The notes: generated from the letters alone by a model not told the origin. DNA of 64,000 bases from Cherax quadricarinatus (GCF_038502225.1 NC_091369.1:17763843-17827842); one strand, 5' to 3'. Counted from the first letter of the stretch, positions 22,666 to 32,840 are shown. Made by a program: numbers and translations.

Positions 22666-22679
22666 AATATAGATATTAT

Positions 22680-25320
22680 TGCTATGACAGAGACCTGATT
22701 CAACTTGAAGGATAGAGAAATGCCTTGTGAATGCAGCATTCAGGGTTATAAACTATTTCACACTGATAGAGTCACCGGGAAGGGTGGTCGAGTGGTGATG
22801 TATGTCAGAGATAATTTAAAGACACAGAATCTGTTTGGCTACAGTTTCTTGAGGGGTATGAAAAATTAATTTTGGGAGTGATTTATAGGCTCTCAAACCT
22901 TGAGAGGGAGTACAGTAAGCTACTATGGGACGAAATTCATAAGGCATCACTATATGAAAATGTTGTGATAATGGGAGATTGGAACAATTTCACAGGAAAT
23001 CTTTAGTCTAGTGACTTTCTTGATACGGTTTGGGATTGATCTTTAAAACAGTTTGTGACAGAACCAACTAGAGGAGACAATCTACTTGACTTGGTTCTTC
23101 CCAACAAAGACTCACTAATTAATAATCTTTAGGTTAGTGATGACCATGGGGAAAGTGATCACAAATTACTTAGTTTCAATATATTATGGAATTACCCAGT
23201 AAACTGCAATCAAGTCTCTGTCCCAGACTTCCGCATGGCCGATTTCATGGGACTAAAAAATTACCTGAATGGGCTATATTGGGATGATCTCGCTTTGGGT
23301 CAGGTAGCTGGTGGAGGTTGCCAATATGACATGTTTCAGAGCATAGTTCTAGCTGCTCGGACAACGTTTGTTCCGAGTAGGGAAATTAGATTTAACAAAA
23401 ATGATCCCAAATGGATGAATAGATTAAAACATCTCATTGATCAAAAGAGAAGCATATATAGGCGTATCAAAAGAAGGGATGAGCCATTAAGAAATAATAT
23501 ATTTAATTAAAGAGAGAAATAAAAAAGAGGAATAAGAAAAGCAAAAAAAGATAATGAGGCTAAAGGTCCCAAGAGATTCGAAGACTAACCCAAAAGGGTT
23601 CTTTCAGGTACACAGAAGTAAGATTAGGGACAAGATAGGCCCACTTAAGAGTAACTCAGGTCAGATCACTGAAAGTGATAAGGATATGTGTGAAATTTTC
23701 AATACTCACTTCCTCTCAGTTTTTACTCATGAAGACACTAGCGAAATTTCAGAAATAATAAATTATGTAGATCTGGACGATAATAAACTATGTACGATTG
23801 CGGTAACTAGTGACATGGTCCTCAGGCAAATAGAGAAATTAAAACCTATCAAATCCCCAGACCCTGATGAATTATTTGCAAGGGTTTTAAAGGAATGTAA
23901 AGAGAAACTTAGCATACCTTTGGCTAATCTTTTCAGCATGTCGCAACAAACTGGCATAGTGCCTGATAAGTGGAAAATGGCAAATGTAATACCTATTTAC
24001 AAGGCAGGTGACATGTCATTAGCTTTGAACTATAGATCAATAAGCCTTACCTCCATAGTGGGAAAATTTATGGAATCAATAATTGCCGAGGCAAATCATA
24101 GCCATCTCGAAAGGCATAAATTGATAAATGAATCTCAACACGGTTTTACTAAGGGGCGTTCCGTTCTTACGAATTTACTAACATTTGTCGCTAAGGTGTT
24201 TGAGGAGGTAGATCATGGTATTGAATATGATATTGTGTATATGGACTTCAGTAAGGCTTTCGATAGAGTTCCACATCAGAGGCACACGGAATAGGAGGAG
24301 AAATTTTTTCCTGGGTAGAGGCATGGCTGACAAATAGGCAGCAGAAAGTTTGCATAAAGGGGGAGAAATCAGAATGGGGGCACGTCACAAGTGGTGTTCC
24401 TCAGGGGTCAGTGTTGGGCCCGTTGTTTTTCAAAATTTTCATGAACGGCATAGATGTGGGAATAAATAGCGACATAAGCAAATTTGCTGATGACACCAAA
24501 ATAGGCAGTCCAATTCTTTCTAATGAGGACATTAGTGCACTCCAGGATGATTTGAATAGACTGATGCAATTGTCGAAGTGGCAGATGTAGTTTAATATAG
24601 ACAAATGCAAATTTCTAAATGTTGTACAGGACAATAACTATGTCAGTTATAAACTGAATAGTGAAAATCTTAATACTACTGATTGCAAAAAGGATTTAGG
24701 AGTTCTGGTTTGCAGTAATCTGAAACCAAGACAACAGTGCATAAGTGTTCGCAGTAAAGTTAACAGAATCTTTGGCTTCATATCAAGAAGTATTAATAAT
24801 AGAAGTTCTCAGGTTATTCTTCAACTCTATTTATCCTTGGTTAGGCCTCATTTAGACTATGCTGCACAGTTCTGGTCACCGTATTACAGAATGGGTATAA
24901 ACGCACTGGAAAACTTACAGAGGAGGATATCAAAGCTGTTACCATGTATCAGAAATCTTCCCCATGAGGATAGACTGAGGGCCCTGAATCTGCACTCTCT
25001 AGAAAGGCGTAGAATTAGAGGGGATATGATTGAGGTGTATAAATGGAAAACAGTAATAAATAAAGGGGATGTAAATAGCGTGCTGAAAATATCCAGCCAA
25101 AACAGGACTCGCAGCAATGGTTTCAAGTTGGAAAAGTACAGATTCAGGAAGGACATAGGGAAGCACTGGTTTGGTAATAAAGTTGTGGATGAGTGAAACA
25201 AACTCCCTAGTACCGACATAGAAGCTAAGACCTTGTGTAGTTTTAAAAATAGGTTGGATAAACATATGAGTGGGTGTGAGTTGGACCTGACTAGCTTGTG
25301 CTACCAGGTCTGATGCCGTG
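22680..25320 (+). pseudogene. LINE-A copy 2 ORF2, endonuclease-RT
   Basis: Readable parts are an endonuclease with deletions ('LILGVIYRLSNLEREYSK'), the linker, RT fingers ('SDMVLRQIEKLKPIKSPDPD'), motif A 'MDFSKAFDRVPHQR' followed by a deletion of about 19 bases, '[13 protein letters not shown]', 'KFADDTKIG' and the C-terminal 'LERRRIRGDMIEVYKW'. Several stops are present, so this copy is inactive. Confidence 0.85.
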
Positions 25321-25443
25321 TTCCTCTATTAAGTGGAAGTAACCTGAGTAGGTGGTCATTGTTCTAAGCCGGGGGTGGGATGGACCTGCTTCGCATGGGT
25401 CAGTAGACCTGTTGTAGTGTTCCTTCTTTCTTATGTTCTTATG

Positions 25444-25733
25444 AGACTCCCAGCGCCCATCAACCAAAAATTCGAATGGGCCTCTCAAAACAATATGAAG
25501 TTTAATGAGGAGAAATTTCAACTACTCAGATATGGGAAACTCGAGGAAATTAAAAATGTATCAGGGCATACGAGTGGAAAGGTAATGTGCAGTGCATGTG
25601 AGTGATACTGTTAAAGGATCTCGCCTTCAAATACCACAACAATGTATCTACCTCATCTGCTAGGAAAATGATAGGATGGATAATAAGAACCTTCAAAACT
25701 AGGGACGCCAAGCCCATGATTCTCTGGAAATAA
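25444..25733 (+). pseudogene. LINE-D RT C-terminal segment
   Basis: 'FEWASQNNMKFNEEKFQLL', 'RYGKLEEIKNVS' and 'KMIGWIIRTFKTRDAKPM' are colinear with the minus-strand LINE-D copy at about 57740-58060. Confidence 0.8.
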
Positions 25734-26173
25734 ATGGTATAAAATACCGACACAATGGCAATATAAACACAAATGCAGTATAATGTGATCCTTTATTGAC
25801 TACGTTTCGCCCACACAGTGGGCTTTTTCAAGTCACAAACAGAACTACCTGGGGTGGAAGGAACGCGAGTATTTATAGTCCGGCTGAGGTCAGGTGAAGA
25901 ATGCTGCATCTGATGATGTACCGAGTGGGGTTATAGAGTCTAAAAACTTGGGTAGCTTGGAAAGGAGATTGGATAAGTTTGTGAGCAGACCTTCTACAGT
26001 GTTCTTATGTGGGATAGCGATGAAGAAGTTTCTTGGCAAGTGGTTCAGCTATGTTATAGAAGCCACTATTCTGGTTGAAGTTGTCGGATATAGAAATAAG
26101 TGATGATTCCAGGATTCTTCGGTATTGAGTGTTGTCTTCTGTGGCGATAAGTCTTGAGTTTCTGTAGTTTACC
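25734..26173 (-). mobile_element. PLE P2, 3' part with hammerhead-like motif
   Basis: The left end is the hairpin sequence ATGGTATAAAATACCGACA, followed by the hammerhead-like unit. The antisense LINE-A tail fragment (about 25900-26010) comes next, in the same place as in P1. The coding C-terminus follows: 'YRNSRLIATEDNTQYRRILE' and 'NSGFYNIAEPLAKKLLHRY'. The stop codon again lies in the antisense TTCTTATG octamer. Confidence 0.75.
25798..25834 (-). ncRNA. hammerhead-like ribozyme motif with GUA cleavage-type triplet
   Basis: Minus strand: GAC, TTGAAAA, A, stem II GCCCAC-TGT-GTGGGC, GAAA, CGTA, GTC. Stem I GAC/GTC pairs perfectly, and GTA is a canonical NUH cleavage triplet. The C3-G8 pair of the classical core is replaced by U3-A8, a compensated change. 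Confidence 0.65.
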
Positions 26174-26640
26174 TTCTCCAGGTAAACTCCAGGTAAGATG
26201 GCAGGGAAGCAGACCCTAATTCCTTGGAGTGGAACGATACTTAAGACAATCCAGGGCATTCGTATATGAACACGGTTTTAGGCTATGCACAACAACCTCG
26301 AACTTGAATAATGTGCGACTATCATCGTATAATGAATGTTTATCATGTTTTATAACTGCCGATTCTAAAATATTTCTTTCTAGCCATGAAGTACATGGAA
26401 CTAAGACCTTGGCTTACTACCATTTACCAGAGATTTTGCAAACTCGTGTGTGGTTGAATATCCCATTTGATTCCTGAGCTATTCTTACTGAATATAGATG
26501 TTGTGTTATTCTGACATCTAGAGGTTTGCCCATCTGCCCAACAAAAGATAAGTTGTAGCAATGGCACAAAGTCCTGTAAACACCACCAACACAGTGTAAC
26601 GGGGAATTATTGGTCAACATACTCTTAACAGTCCTTAAGT
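26174..26640 (-). pseudogene. second PLE fragment with GIY-YIG domain
   Basis: At about 26600-26417 the minus strand encodes 'VGGVYRTLCHCYNLSFVGQM' and 'IRITQHLYSVRIAQESNGIF', a GIY-YIG endonuclease of a different PLE lineage from P1. The junction with P2 at about 26174 carries CTCCAGGTAAACTCCAGGTA, a short piece resembling the LINE-D 3' terminus. Stops disrupt the rest. Confidence 0.7.
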
Positions 26641-26643
26641 TCC

Positions 26644-26666
26644 ATATATCTATATCTATCTATCTA

Positions 26667-26741
<75 letters not shown>

Positions 26742-26784
26742 GTGTGTGTGTGTATATGTGTGTGTGTATGTGTGTGTGTGTGTG
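26644..26784. repeat. (TATC)n-(TA)n-(TG)n compound microsatellite
   Basis: A short TATC block is followed by long TA, then TG, immediately next to the LINE-E 3' end. Confidence 0.97.
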
Positions 26785-26862
26785 AACTCACCTATTTGTA
26801 CTCACCTATTTGTGGTTGCAGGGGTCGAGTCTTAGCTCCTGGCCCCGCCTCTTCACCGGTTG

Positions 26863-29757
26863 CTACTGGGCCCTCTCTCTCCCCGCTCCATGAGCTTTAT
26901 CAAACCTCGTCTTAAAACTGTGTATGGTTCCTGCCTCCACTACGTCATTTTCTAGGCTATTCCACTGCCTTACAACTCTATGACTGAAGAAATACTTCCT
27001 AATATCTCTCTGACTCATTTGTGTCTTCAACTTCCAATTGTAGCCTCTTGTTTCTGTGTCCCCTCCCTGGAACATCCTGTCTTTGTCCACCTTGTCTATT
27101 CCACGCAGTATTTTATATGTCGTTATCATGTCTCCCCTGACCCTCCTGTCCTCCAGTGTCGTCAGGCCGATTTCCCTTAATCTTTCTTCATAGGACATTC
27201 CCCTTAGCTCTGGAACTAACCTTGTGGCAAACCTTTGTACTTTCTCTAGTTTCTTGACGTGCTTTATCAAGTGCGGGTTCCAAACAGGTGCTGCATACTC
27301 CAGTATGGGCCTGACATACACGGTGTACAGTGTCTTGAACGATTCCTTACTAAGGTATCGGAATGCTGTTCTCAGGTTTGCCAGGCGCCCATATGCTGCA
27401 GCAGTTATCTGATTGATGTGTGCTTCCGGAGACATGCTCGGTGTTATACTCACCCCAAGATCTTTCTCCTTGAGTGAGGTTTGCAGTCTTTGGCCACCTA
27501 GCCTATACTCTGTCTGTGGTCTTCTGTGCCCTTCCCCTATCTTCATGACTTTGCATTTGGCAGGATTAAATTCGAGAAGCCATTTGCTGGACCAGGTGTC
27601 CAGTCTGTCCAGGTCTCTTTGAAGTCCTGCCTGGTCCTCATCAGATTTAATTCTCCTCATTAACTTCACATCATCTGCAAACAGGGACACTTCTGAGTCT
27701 AACCCTTCCATCATGTCGTTCACATATACCAAAAATAGCACTGGTCCTAGGACCGACCCCTGTGGGACCCCGCTCGTCACAGGTGCCCACTGTGATACAT
27801 CATTACGTACCATGACTCGTTGTTGCCTCCCTGTCAGGTATTCTCTGATCCATTGCAGTGCCCTTCCTGTTATATGCGCCTGATGCTCTAGCTTCTGCAC
27901 TAATCTCTTGTGAGGAACTGTGTCAAAGGCCTTCTTGCAATCCAAGAAGATGCAATCAACCGACCCCTCTCTCTCGTGTCTTACTTCTGTTATTTTATCA
28001 TAAAACTCCAGAAGGTTTGTGACACAGGATTTGCCTTCCGTGAATCCGTGCTGGTTGGCATTTATACTCTTGTTCAGTTCCAGGTGCTCCACCACTCTCC
28101 TCCTGATAATCTTCTCCATAATTTTGCATACTATACACGTCAATGACACAGGTCTATAGTTTAGTGCCTCTTTTCTGTCTCCTTTTTTAAAAATGGGAAC
28201 TACATTTGCCGTCTTCCATACCTCAGGTAGTTGCCCAGTTTCCAGGGACGTGTTGAAGATTGTGGTAAGTGGCACGCACAACATATCTGCTCCCTCTCTA
28301 AGGACCCACGGGGAGATGTTGTCCGGTCCCATTGCCTTTGAGGTATCGATGTCCCTTAGCAGTTTCTTCACCTCCTCCTCATCTGTATGTATGTCGTCCA
28401 ACACTTGTTGGTGTATTCCTTGCTGGTGTCCCCATCTGGTCTGTCCCCCCAGAGTCCTTCCTGTCTCTACTGTAAATACTTCCTTAAATCTCGTGTTGAG
28501 CTCCTCACATACCTCTTGATCGTTTCTTGTGAGTTCTCCACCTTCTTTCCTCAGCCTTATCACCTGGTCCTTGACTGTTGTCTTCCTCCTAATGTGGCTA
28601 TACAGCAGTTTCGGGTCAGATTTGACTTTCGATGCTATGTCGTTTTCATACTGTCGCTGGGCCTCCCTCCTTATCTGTGCATACTCGTTTCTGGCTCTTC
28701 TACTAATCTCCTTGTTTTCCTGGGTCCTATGCCTCCTGTACCTTTTCCATTCTCTGTTGCACTTAGTTTTTGCCTCCCTACACCTTCGGGTAAACCAAGG
28801 ACTCGTTTTGGTCTTCCTATTATTTCTGTTTCCCTTGGGAACAAAACTTTCCTCTGCCTCCTTGCACTTTGTTGCCACATATTCCATCATCTCGTTTACT
28901 GATTTTCCTACCATTTCTCTGTCCCACTGAACCTCCTGCAGGAAGTTTCTCATACCTGTGTAGTCCCCCCTTTTATAGTTTGGCCTGTCCCCTTCAGTTC
29001 CTGTTACCTTCTCCACTTGTAACTCTACTATATAATCAAAACTCAGAACCACGTGATCGCTAGCTCCAAGGGGCCTCTCGTAAGTGATGTCTTCAATGTC
29101 TGAACTGCTCAGGGTGAACACAAGATCCAGTCTTGCTGGCTCATCCTCCCCTCTCTCTCTGGTTGTGTCCCTGACATGTTGATGCATGAGGTTTTCAAGT
29201 ACCACATCCATCATCTTGGCTCTCCATGTTTCGGGACCCCCATGTGGCTCCAGGTTTTCCCAGTCGATCTCCCTGTGGTTGAAATCGCCCATTACCAGTA
29301 ACTTTGCTCTGCTCGAGTGAGCTCTTCTTGCCACCTCAGCCAGTGTGTCCACCATCACCCTGTTGTTTTCTTCGTACTCCTCTCTTGGCCTCCTGCAGTT
29401 CTGTGGTGGGTTATACATCACTCCAATGACTACTTTATGTTCTCCGGACTGAATTGTACCTACAATGTAGTCTCTTTCTCCAATCATGTCCATGCCTTCC
29501 ATTTCCTCAAATCCCCATCGGTGTTTTATGAGCAGTGCAACCCCTCCTCCCCCTCTACTCCTTCTATCTTTCCTCAGGATCTGATATCCCGTTGGGAAGA
29601 TTGTGTCTGTTATTGTCTCAGCGAGTTTTGTTTCTGTGACTGCTATGATGTCTGGGGATTTTTCACTGATTCTTTCGTTCCACTCCTCATGTTTATTCAT
29701 TATTCCATCCGCGTTTGTGTACCAAACTTTCAGTTTCTTTTCTATCATTGTGGTCAT
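26863..29757 (-). CDS. LINE-E ORF2: APE endonuclease and reverse transcriptase (intact)
   Basis: The likely start is 'MTTMIEKKLKVWYTNADGIM' at 29757; the frame stays open up to 30243 but that part overlaps ORF1 and looks non-coding. Length from this Met is 964 aa. The endonuclease (about residues 10-250) has 'VTETKL', 'GDFNHREIDW' and 'GASDHVVL' with the catalytic E, D/N and DH. RT (about 420-800) has 'NYRPVSLTCIVCKIMEKII', 'FLDCKKAFDTVPH' (motif A), '[20 protein letters not shown]' (motif B) and 'LFADDVKLM' (motif C, DD intact). The C-terminal part resembles CR1 proteins ('TTLEDRRVRGDMITTYKIL'). The product nicks target DNA and primes reverse transcription from its RNA's 3' end. An uninterrupted frame implies recent insertion. 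Confidence 0.88.
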   Translation of the reverse strand: MTTMIEKKLKVWYTNADGIMNKHEEWNERISEKSPDIIAVTETKLAETITDTIFPTGYQILRKDRRSRGGGGVALLIKHRWGFEEMEGMDMIGERDYIVGTIQSGEHKVVIGVMYNPPQNCRRPREEYEENNRVMVDTLAEVARRAHSSRAKLLVMGDFNHREIDWENLEPHGGPETWRAKMMDVVLENLMHQHVRDTTRERGEDEPARLDLVFTLSSSDIEDITYERPLGASDHVVLSFDYIVELQVEKVTGTEGDRPNYKRGDYTGMRNFLQEVQWDREMVGKSVNEMMEYVATKCKEAEESFVPKGNRNNRKTKTSPWFTRRCREAKTKCNREWKRYRRHRTQENKEISRRARNEYAQIRREAQRQYENDIASKVKSDPKLLYSHIRRKTTVKDQVIRLRKEGGELTRNDQEVCEELNTRFKEVFTVETGRTLGGQTRWGHQQGIHQQVLDDIHTDEEEVKKLLRDIDTSKAMGPDNISPWVLREGADMLCVPLTTIFNTSLETGQLPEVWKTANVVPIFKKGDRKEALNYRPVSLTCIVCKIMEKIIRRRVVEHLELNKSINANQHGFTEGKSCVTNLLEFYDKITEVRHEREGSVDCIFLDCKKAFDTVPHKRLVQKLEHQAHITGRALQWIREYLTGRQQRVMVRNDVSQWAPVTSGVPQGSVLGPVLFLVYVNDMMEGLDSEVSLFADDVKLMRRIKSDEDQAGLQRDLDRLDTWSSKWLLEFNPAKCKVMKIGEGHRRPQTEYRLGGQRLQTSLKEKDLGVSITPSMSPEAHINQITAAAYGRLANLRTAFRYLSKESFKTLYTVYVRPILEYAAPVWNPHLIKHVKKLEKVQRFATRLVPELRGMSYEERLREIGLTTLEDRRVRGDMITTYKILRGIDKVDKDRMFQGGDTETRGYNWKLKTQMSQRDIRKYFFSHRVVRQWNSLENDVVEAGTIHSFKTRFDKAHGAGRERAQ

Positions 29758-29942
29758 GCAAGAATATTGGGGTTGGGGGAGCGAGAGCCTTGGTGGGGGC
29801 CTATATGGGGCTGTGGTGTTGGTGGGGTTTGTGATGATGGGGGTGGGGTCAGAATGCCCATAAGGGACAGCTGTTGGGGTGAGGTTTTTGATATGGGGGT
29901 TGGTGGCAGAGGGAACAGTGAGTGGGTTGTAGTATAGGTTGC

Positions 29943-30983
29943 TCAGTTGCGTTGGGAATGTCGCGGTTGGAGTCTTTTGGTGGGAGATTCTGTGGGGTGT
30001 GTTTGCCCTTCCTCCTGTGTCTGGGTCCTGCTCATTTTCGTCATTGCCTCTCGTTCCTCCTTGCGTCTCTGTACCCTCTCTTTCAGTGTAGTCCTTTCTT
30101 CTTGTGTTCTGTCGCGGTCGAGGTATACTCTCTGGTACCCCTGTTTGTCCCTCAGTCTTGCTTTCTCTTGCAGAATCCTGGTTCGAACTGATTCTTCCTT
30201 GAAAGTTACTCTGACAGGCCGTATCCTTCCACTCGCAAACCACCCAATTCTCTGAAAATTTGTCACCTGGGTCATATCGCCCTCACCTATTGTTTTCATG
30301 ATGCCTTCAATCATTTTTTTCTCCTCCTGTTTTATTTCTTCAAAGTTGTCCCCCTTGGCTTCTTGGAGCCCGTACACAAAAACTGACCTCGCCCTTTCCT
30401 CCTCCCACTGAGTCTCCATCTGCTTCCTCTGAGGCATTTTATTTCCTTCCATTGACATGTTCTTGCCTTCAGTCCCTGTCATATCTGAAACTTCTATTCT
30501 CAGTGAACTGTCTTTCATGACCAGCTGTCCCTTGCTACTGCAGTTGGCTGTTAGAATCTCTGCATATAGCATACCTTCATTGTCTTCGGACCTGTCATTT
30601 GATCTTAGTGTGCTCCTCGTCTTTTCCCTGGCCCCACGTGGGTCTGATAGGGCCTTCGTGTACGTCATGTCTCCGTTGTTGCTTACCGTCCCCTTGTCTG
30701 CGCCTGACATTGAATTTCCTGATGTCACATCTGAATTGTCATTTGTCTCTCTAATCTGTTTCAGGCTTTGCAGTTTCTCTTCTAAGCACTGTATCCTAGC
30801 TTCTGCTGCTAAGACCTGTACTTCCCACTTCCTGCACTCTTCAGCTATCCGCTCCTCCATTTTCTTACCAAGCTCTACTATCTTCCTTCCCCACTCTTCC
30901 TCCCTTTTTTGGAGCTCTAACTCCCAGTCTTTCCTCCCTGGTTCGTCTACCAGATCTCTGGTTTTCCGTCCTCTAGGGCCACC

Positions 30984-30986
<3 letters not shown>
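29943..30986 (-). CDS. LINE-E ORF1: coiled-coil RNA-binding-type protein
   Basis: The open frame extends upstream into (CA)n (His-Thr repeats), but the credible start is 'MGGPRGRKTRDLVDEPGRK' at 30986, giving 347 aa. Residues about 20-75 form a charged heptad-rich coiled coil ('RIQCLEEKLQSLKQI'). Residues about 200-330 ('SVFVYGLQEAKGD', 'RPVRVTFKEESVRTRILQEK', 'RVYLDRDRTQEERTTLKE') resemble the RRM-like and C-terminal domains of LINE ORF1 proteins, which coat the RNA. ORF2's likely start lies 185 bases beyond the stop. Confidence 0.75.

Positions 30987-31067
<81 letters not shown>
30986..31067. repeat. (TG)n microsatellite
   Basis: TG repeats between the 5' end of LINE-E copy 1 and the 3' end of copy 2. 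Confidence 0.97.
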
Positions 31068-31070
<3 letters not shown>

Positions 31071-31540
31071 ACTCACCTAGTTGTACTCACCTAGTTGAGG
31101 TTGCAGGTTCGACTTCAAGCTCCTGGCCCTGCCTCTTCTCTGGTCACTACTAGGTCACTCTCCTTGAACCGTGAGCTTTATCATGACTGTGCTTAAAGCT
31201 ATGTATTGATCCTGCCTCAACTACATCGCTTCCCAAACTATTCCACTTCCTGACTACTCTGTGGCTGAAGAAATACTTCCTAACATCCCTGTGATTCATC
31301 TGTGTCTTCAACTTCCAACTGTGTCCCCTTGTTGCTGTGTCCCATCTCTGGAACATCCTGTTTTTGTCCACCTTGTCAATTCCTCTCAGTATTTTGTATG
31401 TCGTTATCATGTCTCCCTTACCTCTCCTGTCCTCCAGTGTCGTCAGGTTGATTTCCCTTAACCTCTCCTCGTAGGACATACCTCTTTGCTCTGGGACTAT
31501 TCTTGATGCGAACCTTTGCACGTTCTCTAGTTTCTTTACG
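31068..31540 (-). mobile_element. LINE-E copy 2, 5' truncated
   Basis: Only the C-terminal coding end is present ('VKKLENVQRFASRIVPEQRG' onward to 'HSFKHSHDKAHG') plus the 3' block ACTAGGTGAGTAC repeated twice. It is followed on the left by (TG)n. The truncation point abuts another (TG)n. Confidence 0.88.
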
Positions 31541-31562
31541 TGTGTGTGTGTGTGTGTGTGTG
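31541..31562. repeat. (TG)n microsatellite
   Basis: A short TG tract between LINE-E copies 2 and 3. Confidence 0.95.
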
Positions 31563-32324
31563 TACTCACCTAGTGGTACTCACCTAGTTGAGGTTGCGGG
31601 GGTCGAGTCCGAGCTCCTGGCCCCGCCTCTTCACTGATCGCTACTAGGTCACTCTCCCTGAGCCGTGAGCTTTATCATACCTCTGCTTAAAGCTATGTAT
31701 GGATCCTGCCTCCACTACATCGCTTCCCAAACTATTCCACTTACTGACTACTCTGTGGCTGAAGAAATACTTCCTAACATCCCTGTGATTCATCTGTGTC
31801 TTCAGCTTCCAACTGTGTCCCCTTGTTACTGTGTCCAATCTCTGGAACATCCTGTCTTTGTCCACCTTGTCAATTCCTCTCAGTATTTTGTATGTCGTTA
31901 TCATGTCCCCCCTATCTCTCCTGTCCTCCAGTGTCGTCAGGTTGATTTCCCTTAACCTCTCCTCGTAGGACATACCTCTTAGCTCTGGGACTAGTCTTGT
32001 TGCAAACCTTTGCACTTTCTCTAGTTTCTTCACGTGCTTGGCTAGGTGTGGGTTCCAAACTGGTGCCGCATACTCCAATATGGGCCTAACATACACGGTG
32101 TACAGGGTCCTGAATGATTCCTTATTAAGATGTCGGAATGCTGTTCTGAGGTTTGCTAGGCGCCCATATGCTGCAGCAGTTATTTGGTTGATGTGCGCTT
32201 CAGGAGATGTGCCTGGTGTTATACTCACCCCAAGATCTTTTTCCTTGAGTGAGGTTTGTAGTCTCTGACCCCCTAGACTGTACTCCGTCTGCGGCCTTCT
32301 TTGCCCTTCCAAAATCTTCATGAC

Positions 32325-32326
<2 letters not shown>
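31563..32326 (-). mobile_element. LINE-E copy 3, 5' truncated
   Basis: It encodes the RT C-terminal third from 'KVMKILEGQRRPQTEYSLGG' to 'QRYDKAHGSG' in one open frame, then the 3' block. Its 5' truncation is at a (TG)n tract of about 90 bp. Confidence 0.88.

Positions 32327-32416
<90 letters not shown>
32327..32416. repeat. (TG)n microsatellite
   Basis: A TG array of about 90 bp at the truncated 5' end of LINE-E copy 3. Confidence 0.97.
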
Positions 32417-32418
<2 letters not shown>

Positions 32419-32419
32419 T

Positions 32420-32810
32420 GTCGTGCCGTACACGTAAGACTTGTCAATTAGCAAGAACTCTTTTAAAATTAAGTTCTTTCTAAAATTTTCTTTTATATGT
32501 TTAAGGTTATATTTTTTTCATTTATGTTAATGTAAAAATTAATAATTTTGCACCTAAAGAACCTTAGACAATTTACCTAACCTTATTATAACAAGTGGAA
32601 TTTAATTTAGCCTAATTCAACTAAATATATTTTAGGTAAGTTTACAATAATTTAAAAATAAACAAACACAACGAAATATATTTCTTTCGATAGGCTCAGA
32701 ATGATTTTTGCTAAATTACTGCATACACAAATTTCCGCTTGCCTTGTAAGGCAAGAAGAGTGTTGCTACAATTTAAGCCAAAATCGCAAGTTTTACCAAT
32801 TCGGCATGAC
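32420..32810. mobile_element. AT-rich MITE-like element directly upstream of an exon
   Basis: The ends are inverted: GTCGTGCCG...GTAAGACTTG on the left and, reverse complemented, GTCATGCCG...GTAAAACTTG on the right, about 24 bp of imperfect terminal repeat. The interior is AT-rich and non-coding. It ends 30 bp before the aminopeptidase splice acceptor. I do not recognise the superfamily, and no clear target duplication is visible. Confidence 0.55.
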
Positions 32811-32840
32811 ATATATAAACTAATTTTTGTTTCTGGATAG

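Larger units (their letters stand above)
22097..25443 (+). mobile_element. LINE-A copy 2 (CR1-like), 5' truncated
   Basis: It is inserted in LINE-D; the LINE-D reading resumes at 25444. It begins inside the endonuclease domain at the equivalent of 47723 and ends in TTCTTATGTTCTTATG. A 535-bp hammerhead-type element is inserted at 22131-22665. Confidence 0.85.
19214..25733 (+). mobile_element. LINE-D copy 1, interrupted by a solo LTR and by LINE-A
   Basis: LINE-D segments lie at 19214-19985 (end of endonuclease), 21067-22096 (RT) and 25444-25733 (RT C-terminal part). The insertions are a solo-LTR-like element (19986-21066) and LINE-A copy 2 (22097-25443). On the right it is cut by a PLE fragment at 25734. 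All parts are colinear with the minus-strand copy at 56949-58215. Assigned to the CR1/Jockey group; clade uncertain. Confidence 0.75.
26785..30986 (-). mobile_element. LINE-E copy 1 (CR1-like), both ORFs open
   Basis: This minus-strand element of about 4.2 kb runs from an ORF1 start at the edge of a (TG)n tract to a 3' end. The 3' end is two copies of a 13-14-bp block (AAATAGGTGAGTAC) followed by (AC)n. Both ORFs are free of stops. No 5' UTR is visible: the ORF1 ATG lies directly against the microsatellite, so the promoter may be missing. Confidence 0.85.

Noticed and set aside
27224..29063. Plus-strand frames of 60-170 codons
   Set aside because: Shadows of the intact minus-strand LINE-E ORF2.
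29758..30243. N-terminal 162 codons of the LINE-E ORF2 frame
   Set aside because: They overlap ORF1 in another frame and have no family similarity; ORF2 more likely starts at 29757.
30987..31076. N-terminal His-Thr repeat of LINE-E ORF1
   Set aside because: It is (CA)n microsatellite read-through; the first credible Met is at 30986.
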